64,000 bases of DNA from Chryseobacterium sp. E1 (GTDB lineage Bacteria; Bacteroidota; Bacteroidia; Flavobacteriales; Weeksellaceae): assembly GCA_019203745.1 (NCBI GenBank), contig CP078104.1:4278001-4342000 (forward strand). The letters are read 5' to 3'. Shown here one piece after another: positions 22,308 to 32,979 of this stretch. Made by a program: the position numbers and the translations under genes. The notes under the pieces are model-generated. The model had not been told where the DNA came from. It saw only the letters and a list, made by a program, of their open reading frames with translations, and did no database searches. Positions within the stretch are counted from its first letter, which is position 1; each line of letters opens with the position of its first letter.

Positions 22308-22936
22308 ATGAAGAAAATAGTGTATGGACTGTTCTTTGGAGACAGTATAACATATGGAGAATATGACGGCGTTTTTGGCGGTTGGGTAGATATTTTAAAG
22401 AGATATGCCCTGCAAAAATTCCATGAAGGAAATGGAGATGAACTTATCTTATTCAATTTGGGAATTGGAGGCGAAACAACGGAAGGTTTATTAAAGCGAA
22501 TGCCTGTTGAGCTGGAAGCAAGAAATTCAGCTGATGGAAATTTGATTTTTATTAGCTATGGTGCTAATGATCTTGCCAAAAAGAAGGTATCCAGCTTGTG
22601 TCACCTGAAAAATTTAAGAATAATATCATCACGGCTTTTCATCACGCCCAAAGGTTTTCCAAAGATATTTATCTGGTAAGTATCCTTCCCATTTCTAAGA
22701 ATATTGATGGAGTAGAGGTAGGTTCAGGGAAACTGAGAACCAATGGGGAAGTGATTGCTTATAACAATATTCTTAAGAGTATTGCGGCAGATTATTCTCT
22801 GGGCTATATTGATTTTCATGCGGCATTGTTGGAAGATAAAGAAGTTCTGCTTTCTTCAGACGGCGTTCATCCCAATGAGAAAGGGTATGGAATAATGGCT
22901 GAAACTGCAATCCCAATCATTGAAAAATACCTGTAA
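22308..22936 (+). CDS. SGNH/GDSL-family hydrolase
   Basis: About 209 residues. Family blocks: FGDSITYG (nucleophile Ser), GIGGETTEGLL (Gly), SYGANDL (Asn) and SSDGVHPNEKGYGIMA with the catalytic Asp-His pair. No signal peptide, so probably cytoplasmic lipase/esterase such as a lysophospholipase. One break near 22585 between NDLAKKK and LVSPEKFKNNIITAF. The TAA overlaps the ATG of the next gene (TAATG), indicating coupling. Confidence 0.85.
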
Positions 22937-23268
22937 TGGCACTGTTATTCTCTTACGGAACCCTGCAGAAAGAGCAGGTACAGCTTGAAACCTTCGGAAG
23001 GATCTTGCAGGGTGAAAAAGATACCCTGTCCGGATACCGGCTCACTATGCTTGAAATTACAGATCCCGAAGTTCTTCGTAAAAGCGGACAAAAGTTCCAT
23101 CCGGTCCTGAAATTCTCCGGAAATGTAGAAGATCAGATAGGAGGGATGCTTTTTGAAGTGACTGATGCTGAAATCCTCCAGGCAGATGAATATGAAGTAG
23201 ACGATTATAAAAGAATAGAAACAACTTTTAAATCAGGAAAAAGAGGATTTATTTATGTAGGGAAATGA
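22936..23268 (+). CDS. Gamma-glutamylcyclotransferase/AIG2-like protein
   Basis: 110 residues, intact. Begins LLFSYGTLQKEQVQLETFG, the YGTL motif at the substrate-binding loop of the GGACT fold, and carries FEVTDAEILQADEYEV, where the Glu of DEYE corresponds to the catalytic acid. Likely acts on gamma-glutamylamines or a related small substrate. Coupled to the SGNH hydrolase by a one-base overlap. Confidence 0.85.
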   Translation: MALLFSYGTLQKEQVQLETFGRILQGEKDTLSGYRLTMLEITDPEVLRKSGQKFHPVLKFSGNVEDQIGGMLFEVTDAEILQADEYEVDDYKRIETTFKSGKRGFIYVGK

Positions 23269-23302
23269 TTGCTTTTCCTGCATGTAATTCCTCTTCAAAA
23301 AT

Positions 23303-23336
23303 AAAGCCTGTCAGATCTTGAACTGACAGGCTTTTT
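23303..23336. terminator. Intrinsic terminator between convergent genes
   Basis: Perfect stem AAAGCCTGTCAG / CTGACAGGCTTT with an 8-base loop and T tail. Confidence 0.88.
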
Positions 23337-23374
23337 AAAAATCTATGATCTATATGACAAAGTTAATTTCAATA

Positions 23375-23908
23375 TTACCAGACGTGAACCCACAGATCAC
23401 CTCCTACAGTAAAAGCTTCAGCCTTAAATGCATAACCGATCCCATTCTGTGTAGCAGTACCATTTATACTGGAAGGTACACCGCTGCAACTAGGATAAAA
23501 CCCCACTGAGCCTCCCAATGTCGGAACCATTGTTCCCGGTACATACGGAGCTTCTTTAAGCTGAAATTTAATATAACCCCATCCATGGGTATTGGAAATA
23601 GCCGGCGGAATCTGATCACCAGCGCCTCCGGACCACATATCAATAGGAAAAGGATGTGGCGGATTGGCTGTAGACATACTAGCAGCAAACGTGGTATACG
23701 TCGTTTTGGCTCCCGGCGGAAGTTTTACCACATTCATCGCCTGCATTCCATTGGTGCATGCGGAAGGATTTTCTGTGAAAACCGTAAATTCCAGGTCCAG
23801 TTTGTGGTAAGTGTCATCATTGAATACATGCATGTTTCCATAATTATTTTGAGCAAAAGAAACAGTGACGATGCATAAACCAAAAATAGCGGTAAATATC
23901 TTTTTCAT
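23375..23908 (-). CDS. Uncharacterised secreted protein
   Basis: 177 residues, intact, signal peptide MKKIFTAIFGLCIVTVSFAQ. The mature protein is Gly/Pro-rich with two Cys (PSACTNG and YPSCSG) and many aromatic residues, ending GGDLWVHVW; it looks like a small beta-sandwich but I recognise no family. It starts 3 bases after the stop of the lipoprotein gene upstream on the same strand, so the two form an operon. Confidence 0.8.
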   Translation of the reverse strand: MKKIFTAIFGLCIVTVSFAQNNYGNMHVFNDDTYHKLDLEFTVFTENPSACTNGMQAMNVVKLPPGAKTTYTTFAASMSTANPPHPFPIDMWSGGAGDQIPPAISNTHGWGYIKFQLKEAPYVPGTMVPTLGGSVGFYPSCSGVPSSINGTATQNGIGYAFKAEAFTVGGDLWVHVW

Positions 23909-23910
23909 GA

Positions 23911-24292
23911 TTAATTGTTTTGAATGACGTGGTTGACTTGATTGATTTTGTTGATCTTTTCATTGTAGATCTTTACAGCCCATGTAAGGATCTTGTCCCG
24001 GTCTCCTGTGTATTTTTGGTAATTTCTTTATTCGAAACTCCTGTAGATTTGATCAGTTCCAAAGCGGAAGGTATAAGAATATCCTTACGGCGGTCACTGA
24101 GCTCAAGAGACTTCTGATTTCTGATCTCCTCAGGAGTTGCACGGTTTTCGGGAAGCGAAAGACTTTTTATTGATTTTTCAAAATTCAAAACCTCTTCACT
24201 CTTTTTTGTTCACTCATATTGAGCGCCGTACCTTCAGTATTGCATGAAATGAACAGGGCCAGCATGAGCGCATACAATAGTTTGCTTTTCAT
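23911..24292 (-). CDS. Small lipoprotein, frame broken twice
   Basis: ATG at 24292 opens a lipoprotein signal MKSKLLYALMLALFISC. One A missing from a run of six near 24212 joins this to SEEVLNFEKSIKSLSLPENR, and a second break near 23990-24010 restores KILTWAVKIYNEKINKINQ, ending VIQNN at TAA 23911. About 126 residues, helical and charged after the lipid anchor. Function unknown. It leads a two-gene operon with 23375-23908. Confidence 0.65.
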
Positions 24293-24521
24293 ATATATAA
24301 ATTATTATTGGATTTCAGCAAATATATTGATTTTTTATATATCATTTGATTGTGATAAATAAAAAATTCTAAAAAATCTATATATTATTGTAAAATATTA
24401 TTAATTTTTAATTTTACAATGAAAAAAATAATATTGACATTGAGCAGAATTAAAAAGCACCTCCTGACATACACTTGTCACAACAGGAACCTATATTTGC
24501 CGGACAATAAAAGATCAGACA

Positions 24522-24979
24522 ATGAATAACATGAAAGTGGAACCTTTTAAGGTCATCGGTATTGCAGTAAGGACAACCAATGAAAATAACCAAGCAGCAA
24601 AAGATATCCCGTTATTATGGGAGAAATTTATCAGGAAGACATTCTGAAGGCCATTCCCAATAAGGTGAATACCGCTGTCTATTCCATTTATACAGATTAC
24701 GAAAAAGATCATACAAAGCCCTATACTACGATACTCGGATGTAAAGTGGAAAATCTTGAGAATATTCCTGAAGGAATGGTGGGTAAATCTTTTGAGGGCG
24801 GAAATTATATCAGATTTACTCCAAAAGGAAATCTTGCTGAAGGTTTGGTCATGAATGAATGGAATAAGATCTGGACCATGGATCTTGGGCGGGCATTTAC
24901 AGCTGATTTTGAAATATACGGAGAGAAAGCTCAGAATCCGTCAGCTGCGGAAGTGGATATTTTAATTGCAGTAAAATAA
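24522..24979 (+). CDS. GyrI-like / effector-binding-domain protein
   Basis: About 152 residues after adding one T to the TTT at 24627-24629, which joins IPLLWEKF to YQEDILKAIPNKVN. The pattern KVIGIAVRTTNEN, YSIYTDYEKDHTKPYTTILGC and a C-terminal EIYG with AEVDILIAVK matches the GyrI-like small-molecule-binding domain found alone or fused to AraC/MerR regulators. No DNA-binding domain is present, so it is a stand-alone binding protein. Confidence 0.75.
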
Positions 24980-25060
24980 CCGGTCACTGAATTTTTAAAA
25001 TAAAGTCAGATCTGCAATGAATTGCTTTTCGGCTTTGTCTTCTTAGGTTCTTAAATAAAA

Positions 25061-25094
25061 AAGCCTGCTGTCAGAAAAATGATAAGCAGGCTTT
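25061..25094. terminator. Intrinsic terminator between convergent genes
   Basis: Stem AAGCCTGCT / AGCAGGCTT, loop of about 15 bases; a T tract on the minus-strand side favours ending the lipoprotein transcript. Confidence 0.7.
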
Positions 25095-25117
25095 GTCTAT
25101 TTTTAATAAAGTTGAAT

Positions 25118-25576
25118 TTACTTATAATAAACATACTTAATATAGTCATTCACTCCATCAGCATTGAAATCCTGAGTGGTAGGAGCTAAATAAGTAAGTT
25201 TACTGGAAGAAAGCTCTAATACTGAATTTTCAATATTGTTGATCGTAAGTTTCATCGTCACCGGGTCATATTGATAAGCTGAAGTCATTTCTGTCTTCTC
25301 ACAATTAGAATTCACCGTATTATAGTCGATCATTGCATACTTACCATCGTTCTTGAATTCATAAGTGCTTTTTTTCTTACAGTCATCCGGAAGAGTTTCA
25401 GCAATCACAGTTGTTTTGTCTTTCCCGGAAATCTGATACTGAGTTTGTATTTTCCATGTTCCTACTATAATAGAGTTACTATAGTCCGGATTATCATAAT
25501 TAGGCAACGAATCATCACCCGTACTGCATGATGAAAGAGCTCCTGCCGCTAAAATTCCTACTAAAAACTTTTTCAT
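25118..25576 (-). CDS. Lipocalin-like lipoprotein
   Basis: 152 residues, intact. Lipoprotein signal MKKFLVGILAAGALSSC, then SIIVGTWKIQTQYQI, the GxW start of lipocalin-like domains common in Flavobacteria, and repeated beta-strand-like segments with two Cys (DDCKKK, NSNCEK) that may bond. Near the C-terminus DFNADGVNDYIKYV resembles a calcium-binding loop. Surface or periplasmic, ligand unknown. Confidence 0.75.
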   Translation of the reverse strand: MKKFLVGILAAGALSSCSTGDDSLPNYDNPDYSNSIIVGTWKIQTQYQISGKDKTTVIAETLPDDCKKKSTYEFKNDGKYAMIDYNTVNSNCEKTEMTSAYQYDPVTMKLTINNIENSVLELSSSKLTYLAPTTQDFNADGVNDYIKYVYYK

Positions 25577-25682
25577 AAAATTAATTTTTGGCGAACTTAA
25601 TGAAAATTATCAAATTATCCGGTTTATTTGTTAAGTTTTATAAAAAATTAAGAAAAAATAAGACTTCGTATCACAGTCATAA

Positions 25683-26041
25683 TCAGCTGAAAATATACTT
25701 TGGGTAAATGATAACTCCAATAATAACGGCAGCTATTGCCAGCAGAATAACCGCTCCGGCGGAAATATCTTTAATGAAGCCGATTCTCGGATCAAAATCA
25801 GGCTGAATGATGTCACAGATTTTTTCAATGGCTGTATTGAAAATTTCAGCACTTAAAACGGCTGATGAAACCAGAATAATAAGCGCCGCATCAGCTCCGG
25901 AAAGGTTAAAATAAAAAATAAGAAGCAGGTTGACAAAGAAGGCTGCCACTTCAATCTGAAAATTCCTTTCCGTTTTTATCATGACAAAAACTCCCGGAAT
26001 GCATTCAGAAAACTTTTATGGAGCGGAGGTTTTGGCATCAT
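25683..26041 (-). CDS. dgkA: Diacylglycerol/undecaprenol kinase family membrane protein
   Basis: About 120 residues. Starts MMPKPPLHKSFLNAFRG at 26041; a missing G near 25994 (GGG, needs GGGG) joins this to VFVMIKTERNFQIEV. Three hydrophobic helices and the family signature SAEIFNTAIEKICDII, with the catalytic Glu, are present. Phosphorylates diacylglycerol or undecaprenol at the inner membrane. The region from 26042 to dnaN holds no gene. Confidence 0.88.
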
Positions 26042-26265
26042 TGTTAAACTTTTATCACAAAGATAGGTTTTGTATTTTGATTATAATTTTTATCTGCTAT
26101 ATTTGAAATATAAGATTAAAAAGAAGGAGAGGGTAATTTACAGCCATTTTTTGAAACAAAATAAAAGGCTTGGAAAACTGAACATAACTTCCACTCTGAA
26201 AACGGGTTGATGATGTTTGTTAAAAACTCCTCCGGATTATTCTTTTCTTTATTGTATGTATTTAT

Positions 26266-26273
26266 TATATTTG
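26266..26273 (+). promoter_or_regulatory. Promoter -7 element of dnaN
   Basis: TATATTTG matches TAnnTTTG, 22 bases ahead of the dnaN ATG. No clear -33 element. Confidence 0.5.
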
Positions 26274-26295
26274 TAGAAACTTATTTTATAAATCT

Positions 26296-27425
26296 ATGAA
26301 ATTTATTATTTCAAGTGGTGAACTGCAGAAGGCTTTGCAAACTGTAAGTGGCGTAATATCAAGCTCTCAATCGAGACCTATTTTAGAAAACTATCTTTTT
26401 GAACTAGACGGAAATAATGTTACCATTACAGCATCTGACGGTGAGACGACTCTTGTTACTTCTTTGGAAGTGAAGTCTGATGACTCAGGTAAATTTGCGG
26501 TTCCTGCTAAAATTTTTCAGGATTTTATCAAGACCTATGGTGAACAGCCTCTGACATTTGTTGTAAAAGACAATGCAGAAGGAACCGGAAGCCAGCTTGA
26601 GATTTTAGATGAAAAAGACAATTTCGCAGTAGCATTAGATAATGCAGACGACTATCCGGAACTGCCTGAGTTCGATGCTTCACAAAGCGTGACCATGCCG
26701 GCAGGAGTATTGTCCGAAGCACTTACAAACACTCTTTTGCAACAAGTAATGACTCTCTTCGCCCGGTGATGACAGGCGTTTTGTTCCAGTTTGGAGAAAA
26801 TGAAACCAATTTCGTTTCTACAGACTCCCACAGACTGGTGGTATACAAAAGAGCAGATCTGATGAATGCTGAGCCAATGGAGTTTATCATGCCAAAAAAA
26901 CCATTGAATATTTTCAAAAATATCCTGGCAAGCTCTAATGAAGACGTGAAAATCGACTTCAATGAGAATATGGCTAAATTTACTTTTGGCAAACATATCT
27001 GGATCTGTAGATTAATCGACGGGAAATATCCGAACTATACTGCGGTAATTCCTAAAGAAAATCCAAATGTATTGACCATCAACAGAAATCTTCTGTTAGG
27101 AGCAATCAAAAGAGCATCTATTATGTCTAATAAATCTACCAATCAGGTGAGATTTAAGCTTTCGGGAAATATTCTTCACCTTCATGCAGAAGATACTGAA
27201 TATGCAAACAAAGCAGACATGCAGATTCCTTGTGACTACAACGGAGAAGATATCAATATCGGGTTCAGTTCAAAATTCTTAACGGAAATGCTGACGATCC
27301 TGGGTTCTGATGATATTACAATGAAAATGTCTCAGCCAAACAGACCAGGTATCATTGAGCCTCTTGACGGTCTTGAAGAAAATGAAAATATCTTAATGTT
27401 GTCAATGCCGGTAATCGGGTTGTAA
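26296..27425 (+). CDS. dnaN: DNA polymerase III beta subunit (sliding clamp)
   Basis: About 376 residues. Three clamp domains are visible: MKFIISSGELQKALQTVSGV and SRPILENYLFEL at the start, then STDSHRLVVYK in the middle and the terminal MLSMPVIGL. One T missing from TTTT at 26732-26735 rebuilds LTNTLFATSNDSLRPVMTG. It is not next to dnaA or recF here; instead dgkA is divergent and an M23 peptidase follows. Essential, so the break must be an artefact. Confidence 0.95.
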
Positions 27426-27445
27426 TACAAAAAAATATCATATAG

Positions 27446-27476
27446 AGAGGTTTTGAATTTCAAGACCTCTTTTTTA
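27446..27476 (+). terminator. Intrinsic terminator after dnaN
   Basis: Stem AGAGGTTTTGA / TCAAGACCTCT (one G-T pair) followed by six or more T. Confidence 0.8.
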
Positions 27477-27486
27477 TGTTTAAATT

Positions 27487-28321
27487 ATGAAACAAATACT
27501 TATAGCCTGTTCATTATTACAGTGTATTACTCTATATTCCCAGAAAAATATCAAAATATATCACGAAAAAAAAAAGGGGATACCTTAACTCTTTATGCCG
27601 ATAATCAGGAGATCTATCCGATGTCATTTGTATTCTCCGGTTCTCCGGAAGTTGAGAATATGAAGATCCCAGTACCTTTAAAAAAATACAGGTACTTTCT
27701 GCTCAATCCAGAAAGAACAAAATAACTTATTTTATTGTTGATGATAAAACAAAAGGATGGAAAGTGAAAAAGGTTCCGGGTTATGTGATGTACATTGGGG
27801 ATGTCACACTGAAAAACTATAATAAGGATTATCAATATGATCTGCCTTTCAGGAAAGGACAATCTTTCAATGTTTATCAGGGCTATAATGGTAACTTTTC
27901 CCATCAAAATGAAAACTCTATAGATTTTTCCATGCCGGAGGGAACTGAAATAGCTGCTGCCAGAGAAGGAGTAGTGGTAGACTTTGTAAGCCATAATAAT
28001 AAAGGCTGCCCTACAAGAAACTGCATTGATCAGGCAAATTATATTACTATTTTACATCCTGATGGAACCTTTGCCCAATATTATCATTTAAAGCAAAACG
28101 GAATTAAAGTCAATAAAGGAGATCAGGTAAAAAAAGGAGATGTAATTGGGCTGAGTGGAAATACAGGCTGGAGCAAAGGGCCACACTTACATTTTGTATG
28201 CTATCTTCCCAGAGTAGAAGAAAATAAATATAGAGAAACGGTAAAAACCCTTTTCAGAACAGGCAATGGAACCAAAACTGAATTTTTGGTTGAGAAAAAA
28301 CGTATTCAAAAGGATATTAAA
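27487..28321 (+). CDS. M23 (LytM-type) metallopeptidase
   Basis: About 278 residues after repair. Signal peptide-like start MKQILIACSLLQCITLYS at 27487; breaks near 27570 (A run), 27680 and 28293. The peptidase domain carries the zinc ligands: His and Asp in FSHQNENSIDFSMPEGTEI, a further His in YYHLKQNG, and HxH in GPHLHF. One added A at 28293 gives the C-terminus FLVEKKTYSKGY. Cuts peptidoglycan cross-bridges or activates amidases from the periplasm. Starts 61 bases after dnaN but behind its terminator. Confidence 0.85.
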
Positions 28322-28377
28322 AATGCGGCTTTAAGAAAAACAGTTAACTCTGATTTTATCCATTATATTTTCCGATT

Positions 28378-28406
28378 TTTGTTACAATCTTTCAGGAATA
28401 CTTTTG
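28378..28406 (+). promoter_or_regulatory. Promoter of the first AraC-family gene (leaderless)
   Basis: TTTG at 28378 and TACTTTTG at 28399 are separated by 17 bases, a good match to the Bacteroidota -33/-7 consensus. The -7 box ends 6 bases before the ATG at 28413, so the transcript probably begins at or very near the start codon. Confidence 0.65.
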
Positions 28407-28412
28407 TAAATC

Positions 28413-29240
28413 ATGGAAATAACAGTAGAGACATATTCCATTTCATATTTTTCTTCAGAATTTGTTACTGAAAACTATAGTGTTGTTTTATGGAAAGGTT
28501 CCGGTGTTTTTTGTGTGGATGATATCAATTATGCTTACAGTGGATATACCATTTTGTTTCTTTCTCCTTATCAGAAGCTGAAACTGATTTCGGAAAATGA
28601 AGAAAATGTCAATGTATTGTTCTTTCATGGTGATTTTTACGTATAGAATACCATAAAGAAGAAGTAGCCTGTAACGGTTTGCTTTTCAATAATATCTATT
28701 TAAATCCGGGAGTAGTGCTTACAGAAGAGAATTATGAATATATTCTGGAGCTTTTTACCATATCAAAAAGAAAAATCAGAAAAGCACCAGTTTTCTGAAT
28801 CCATTATCAAGACCTATATACAGCTGATCCTTGCTATTGGCAGTAAACAGAAAAGCAGTTCTGAAAATCATAGGGTACCTCAGGATACATTACCTAATAA
28901 AAATGCAGCTGAATTTCAGAAATTACTGGAAAATCATTTTAAAAACGAAAAAGAACTTGCATTTTACAGTGATAAACTGAATATCACGAATAACACCCTA
29001 AGTAAAGCTGTAAAGAAAGAATTTTCTAAAACGCCTACCCAGCTGATCAATGAAAGAATTATCCTTGAGGCTAAAAAACTTCTGCATCTTACGTATCGTT
29101 CCGTCAAAGAAATTGCTTCTGAGCTGGGATTTTCTGATGAGTTTTATTTCAGTAGGTATTTCAAAAAAGCAGTCGGTTGTTCGCCCCGGAATTACAGGGA
29201 GAAGGTCGGAATCTCCGTGGTGGCGAAAATGTCCATGTAA
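28413..29240 (+). CDS. AraC-family transcriptional regulator
   Basis: About 275 residues after repair. A cupin-like sensor N-terminus (GSGVFCVDDINYAYSGYTILFL) leads to a C-terminal AraC domain with two helix-turn-helix motifs: FYSDKLNITNNTLSKAVKK and VKEIASELGFSDEFYFSRYF followed by SPRNYRE. Breaks near 28640, 28735 and 28775 lie between the domains. It is followed 65 bases later by a DUF417 membrane protein on the same strand, an association also seen between RclR and RclC in enterobacteria. Confidence 0.85.
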
Positions 29241-29305
29241 TGTCCTCAAATATCTATGTTAAAACATTCTGCCTATGGATACCTTTGTTAAAAAAAAGTA
29301 AACAT

Positions 29306-29922
29306 ATGCAAAACAATGGATTATACAATCGGTTATTAAGGCTGGATACGTATTTTTTTAACTTCCTTAGAATTTCAATTTTTATTGTGATGGCCTGGAT
29401 TGGCGGATTAAAAGCCTACCAATATGAAGCTGACGGAATTGTTCCCTTCGTAGCCAACAGCCCTCTAATGAGTTTTTTTATAAAAATGCAGGAAATAAAG
29501 TATTGAATGAAGATCAAAAACTCGTTTCCGAATATACTCTTTATAAAAATCCGGAAGGAAAAGTGGTAAAGAAAAATATAGATTGGCAGAGAGAAAACGG
29601 AACGTATACGTTTTCCTATGGTTTGGGAACAATGATTTTAGTGATCGGTATTATGGTTTTACTGGGAATATGGTTTCCTAAGATAGGCGCTGTGGGTGGT
29701 CTGTTAACCTTCTTCATGTCGCTGGTAACCTTATCATTCCTGATAACAACCCCGGAGGTATATGTTCCCAATCTTGGAGGTGATTATCCTTCTCCTCAGT
29801 ATGGCTTCCCTTATTTGTCTGGGGCCGGACGTCTCGTACTGAAAGATATCATCATGATGGCGGGTGGATTGATCCTGTTTTCTGATAGCTTAAAAAAGGT
29901 AATTAAACCATCTGTAGTATAA
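29306..29922 (+). CDS. DUF417 inner-membrane protein, RclC/YkgB-like
   Basis: About 205 residues with four hydrophobic segments. ATG 29306 (MQNNGLYNRL) chosen because it precedes the first conserved stretch FLRISIFIVMAWIGGLKAY. A run of seven T at 29474 needs an eighth to give SFFYKNAGNKVLNED. The C-terminal half has LGTMILVIGIMVLLG, TTPEVYV and YLSGAGRLVLKDIIMMAGG, the DUF417 signature. E. coli RclC belongs here and protects against reactive chlorine. That role is inferred for this one only from family and the adjacent AraC gene. Confidence 0.82.
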
Positions 29923-30196
29923 AATCAATCTTAAATCTTCTTTTGGTTAATTGTATTTTTTTCTGAAGCTGAGAACAGCAATAGAGTGATTTATTCTATG
30001 AGAAGAAGATGAATGAGTAAAAATTAATTGTCTTAAAATCGTTCGGAAATTTCTGTATTTCTCAAAAAAACACGACATTTGTACCTCGAAAAATCGCCCG
30101 ATATATTGGGTGGAATTTCAAATAAAAAGTTTCAAAAATAGGCAGATGAGACCTTTCGTTTCGTTTGCCGAATTAAACAAGTAGATAGATAAGCAA
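29923..30196. other. Intergenic region before pheT
   Basis: 274 bases with no gene. A CATTTGTACC stretch near 30076 partly resembles a -7 box. No hairpin leader of the T-box type recognised. Confidence 0.4.
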
Positions 30197-32598
30197 ATGA
30201 AAATATCAAACAACTGGCTGAAAGACTTTGTAAAAACGGAATCGAAAACTGAAAGAATCGGTGAATTCCTTACAGATATAGGTCTTGAGGTTGAAGGGAT
30301 AGATAAATTTGAAAGTGTAAGAGGAAGCCTGGAAGGAATTGTTGTAGGGAAAGTTTTAACCTGCGAAAAACATCCGAATGCTGACAAACTGAAGAAGACA
30401 ACAGTAGACGTAGGAAACGGAAAAATACTGAATATTGTTTGCGGAGCTCCTAACGTAGAAGCAGGACAGACTGTTCCTGTAGCCGTTGTCGGAACAAAAA
30501 TCTATGACAAAACAGGAAACTTTTTTGAAATTAAAGAAGCAAAAATCAGAGGAGAGGTTTCTCAGGGAATGATCTGCGCAGAAGATGAATTAGGTCTTAG
30601 CGAAGATCACGGAGGAATCATGGTGCTGGATGAAACCAAATATGAAGTTGGGAAAAACTTTGCAGACTATTTTGAACTGACTAATGATGAGGTGTTTGAA
30701 ATCGGATTAACACCGAACAGAACAGATGCAATGTCTCACTATGGGGTTGCAAGAGATTTACATGCTTATCTTTCTACAAACCAACTGAAATCTCAGTTCA
30801 ATAAAGTAGCTTCTGAAGTTTTGAATAATGAGGGTTCTCATGACTTCAAACTGGAAATTGAAGATGCTGAATTATGCCCAAGATACATCGGAGCAGTGAT
30901 TGAAGGTGTAAAAGTGACAGAATCTCCATCATGGTTAAAAGACAGACTGAAAGCTATCGGATTAAGCCCGATCAATAATGTTGTAGATATCACCAACTAT
31001 ATTCTTCACGGTTACGGACAACCGCTTCATGCTTTTGATGCAGATAAAATTGCAGACAAAAAAGTGAAAGTAGGCGTTGTAAAACCGGGAACTCAATTCA
31101 CTACACTGGATGGTGTGGAAAGAACACTGAATGGTTCTGAAATCATGATTAAAGATGGTAAAGATAACCCGATGTGTATTGCCGGAGTTTTCGGGGTGAA
31201 AATTCAGGAGTATCTGAAACTACCCAAACCATATTCCTTGAAAGTGCTTACTTCAACCCTGTTGCTGTAAGAAAAGGAGCAAAAGCGCACAGTCTGAATA
31301 CGGATGCTTCTTTCCGTTTTGAAAGAGGAGTAGACCCGAACCTGACGAGAACAGCGATTACTCATGCCATCAAAATGATTCAGGAAATTGCAGAAGGGAA
31401 ACTGGTAGGTGAATTATTGGAAGAGTATCCTAAGAAAATTGAAGACAACTATGTGATCCTTAGATTCTCAAAAATTGAGCAGATTTTAGGGACAAAGATT
31501 CACAGAGAAAAAGTAAAAGAAATATTAAAAGCATTGGAAATTCAGGTTCTGAATGAAATTCCAAATGGTTTTGAAATCTCAGTTCCTGCTTACAGAGCGG
31601 ATGTAACAAGAGAAATCGACGTTATTGAAGAAATTTTAAGAATCTACGGATACAACAAGATTGATGCTCCGCAGAAAATTTCATTCACCCCTGTTAAGCT
31701 GAGCGCAAACGATCAGGATGAGTTGGAAAACAGCTGGGCAAGAGGTTTACAAAGCCTTGGTTTCAATGAAGTAATGAACAATTCCCTGACGTCTGTAAAA
31801 GATGAAACGGATGCTGTAAAACTATTGAATCCTTTAAGCGGTGATTTGGCATTCATGAGAAAGTCTTTACTGGAAGGACTTCTTCAGAATACGGTTTACA
31901 ATATCAACAGAAAGAATCAGGATATTAAATTCTTTGAATTCGGAAAGATCTACCACAAAAAAGAGAAGTACGAAGAAAGAAAACAGCTGGCCATCATTGT
32001 TTCGGGAAGAGATGTTGCAGAAAACTGGCTTCAGCCAAAATCTGCGGTAAGCTTCTATAACCTGAAAGCGTATGTAAAAGTTCTTTTGGAAAGACTTGCT
32101 ACAGACTATAAAGAAGTAGCCTTATCTGATGACAGATTCTCCGATGCCTTAGCGTATGAAGCAGAAGGGAAAACCTTAGTGAGAATCGGAAAAGTAGCAC
32201 CTGCTTTGTTGAAAGATTTTGATATCGATCAGGATTGCTACTATGCAGAAATCGAGCTGGAATATGCCCAGGAATTACGTTCTAAAAACGAACTTAAGTT
32301 TAAGGATATTCCGAAGTTCAACAAGATCAGAAGAGACCTTGCTTTATTGATTGATAAAAGTGTAAACTATGAAGACCTTTATCAGACTGCGAAGAAGAAT
32401 AAATCTCCATTCATTAAGAATATCAATCTATTCGATGTGTATGAAGGTAAAAATCTTCCTGAAGGCAAGAAATCTTATGCAATGAGCTTCGAGCTGTTAA
32501 ACGAAGAGAAAACATTGGAAGAAAAAGAGATCACAGAAGTAATGGATTCCCTGATCAAATCTTTCCAGAAAGAATTCAATGCTGAGTTGAGATCGTAA
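30197..32598 (+). CDS. pheT: Phenylalanyl-tRNA synthetase beta subunit
   Basis: About 801 residues. Domain order: tRNA-binding OB fold (VVGKVLTCEKHPNADKL), B3/B4 editing (RYIGAVIEGVKV, NNVVDITNYILHGYGQPLHAFD), B5 (EIDVIEEILRIYGYNKI), catalytic-like core (LNPLSGDLAFMRKSLLEGLL) and the C-terminal anticodon-binding FDX-ACB domain (KFNKIRRDLALLID). One G missing from GGGG at 31192 restores GVFGGENSGVSETT. pheS is not in the window. Essential, so the break is an artefact. Confidence 0.96.
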
Positions 32599-32625
32599 TA
32601 TTTGAATATATATATCAATATAATA

Positions 32626-32755
32626 GAAACGGGCTTTTTAAGTCCGTTTCTTTTTGTTTTAATAGAATATTTAAAATGTGTTCATATTTATAAGTTTCGG
32701 CTAAAGCCATTTGAATATTGATTTTTAAATAAACGGGCTAAAGCCCGTCCCTATT
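32626..32755. repeat. REP-like repeat cluster, terminator-like
   Basis: Two palindromes of the CGGGCTTTAGCCCG family: GAAACGGGCTTTTTAAGTCCG with a T-rich tail at 32629-32655, which can end pheT transcripts, and AAACGGGCTAAAGCCCG near 32731. Between them is TTTCGGCTAAAGCCATTTG, whose reverse complement recurs near 45780. No ORF; the rest of 32656-32979 is AT-rich with nothing recognised. Confidence 0.75.
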
Positions 32756-32979
32756 GAATTGTTTTCTGTGAATATTGGAGATAAAACCCTGTACCTTAAA
32801 TCCGATGCTTATTAGAATTCATTTGCGTCTACGTTTTCCGGTCACAAATAGTATCTTTTATTCCCAAAAATAGCCAGGAAAAATATTCAAAAACCAATTG
32901 TTAAAGAATAATAAAATTTACGGCATCCCGTTTAAATAATATAAAATCCGTAAATTTGGGTTAATTCAAAAAGAAAAAA

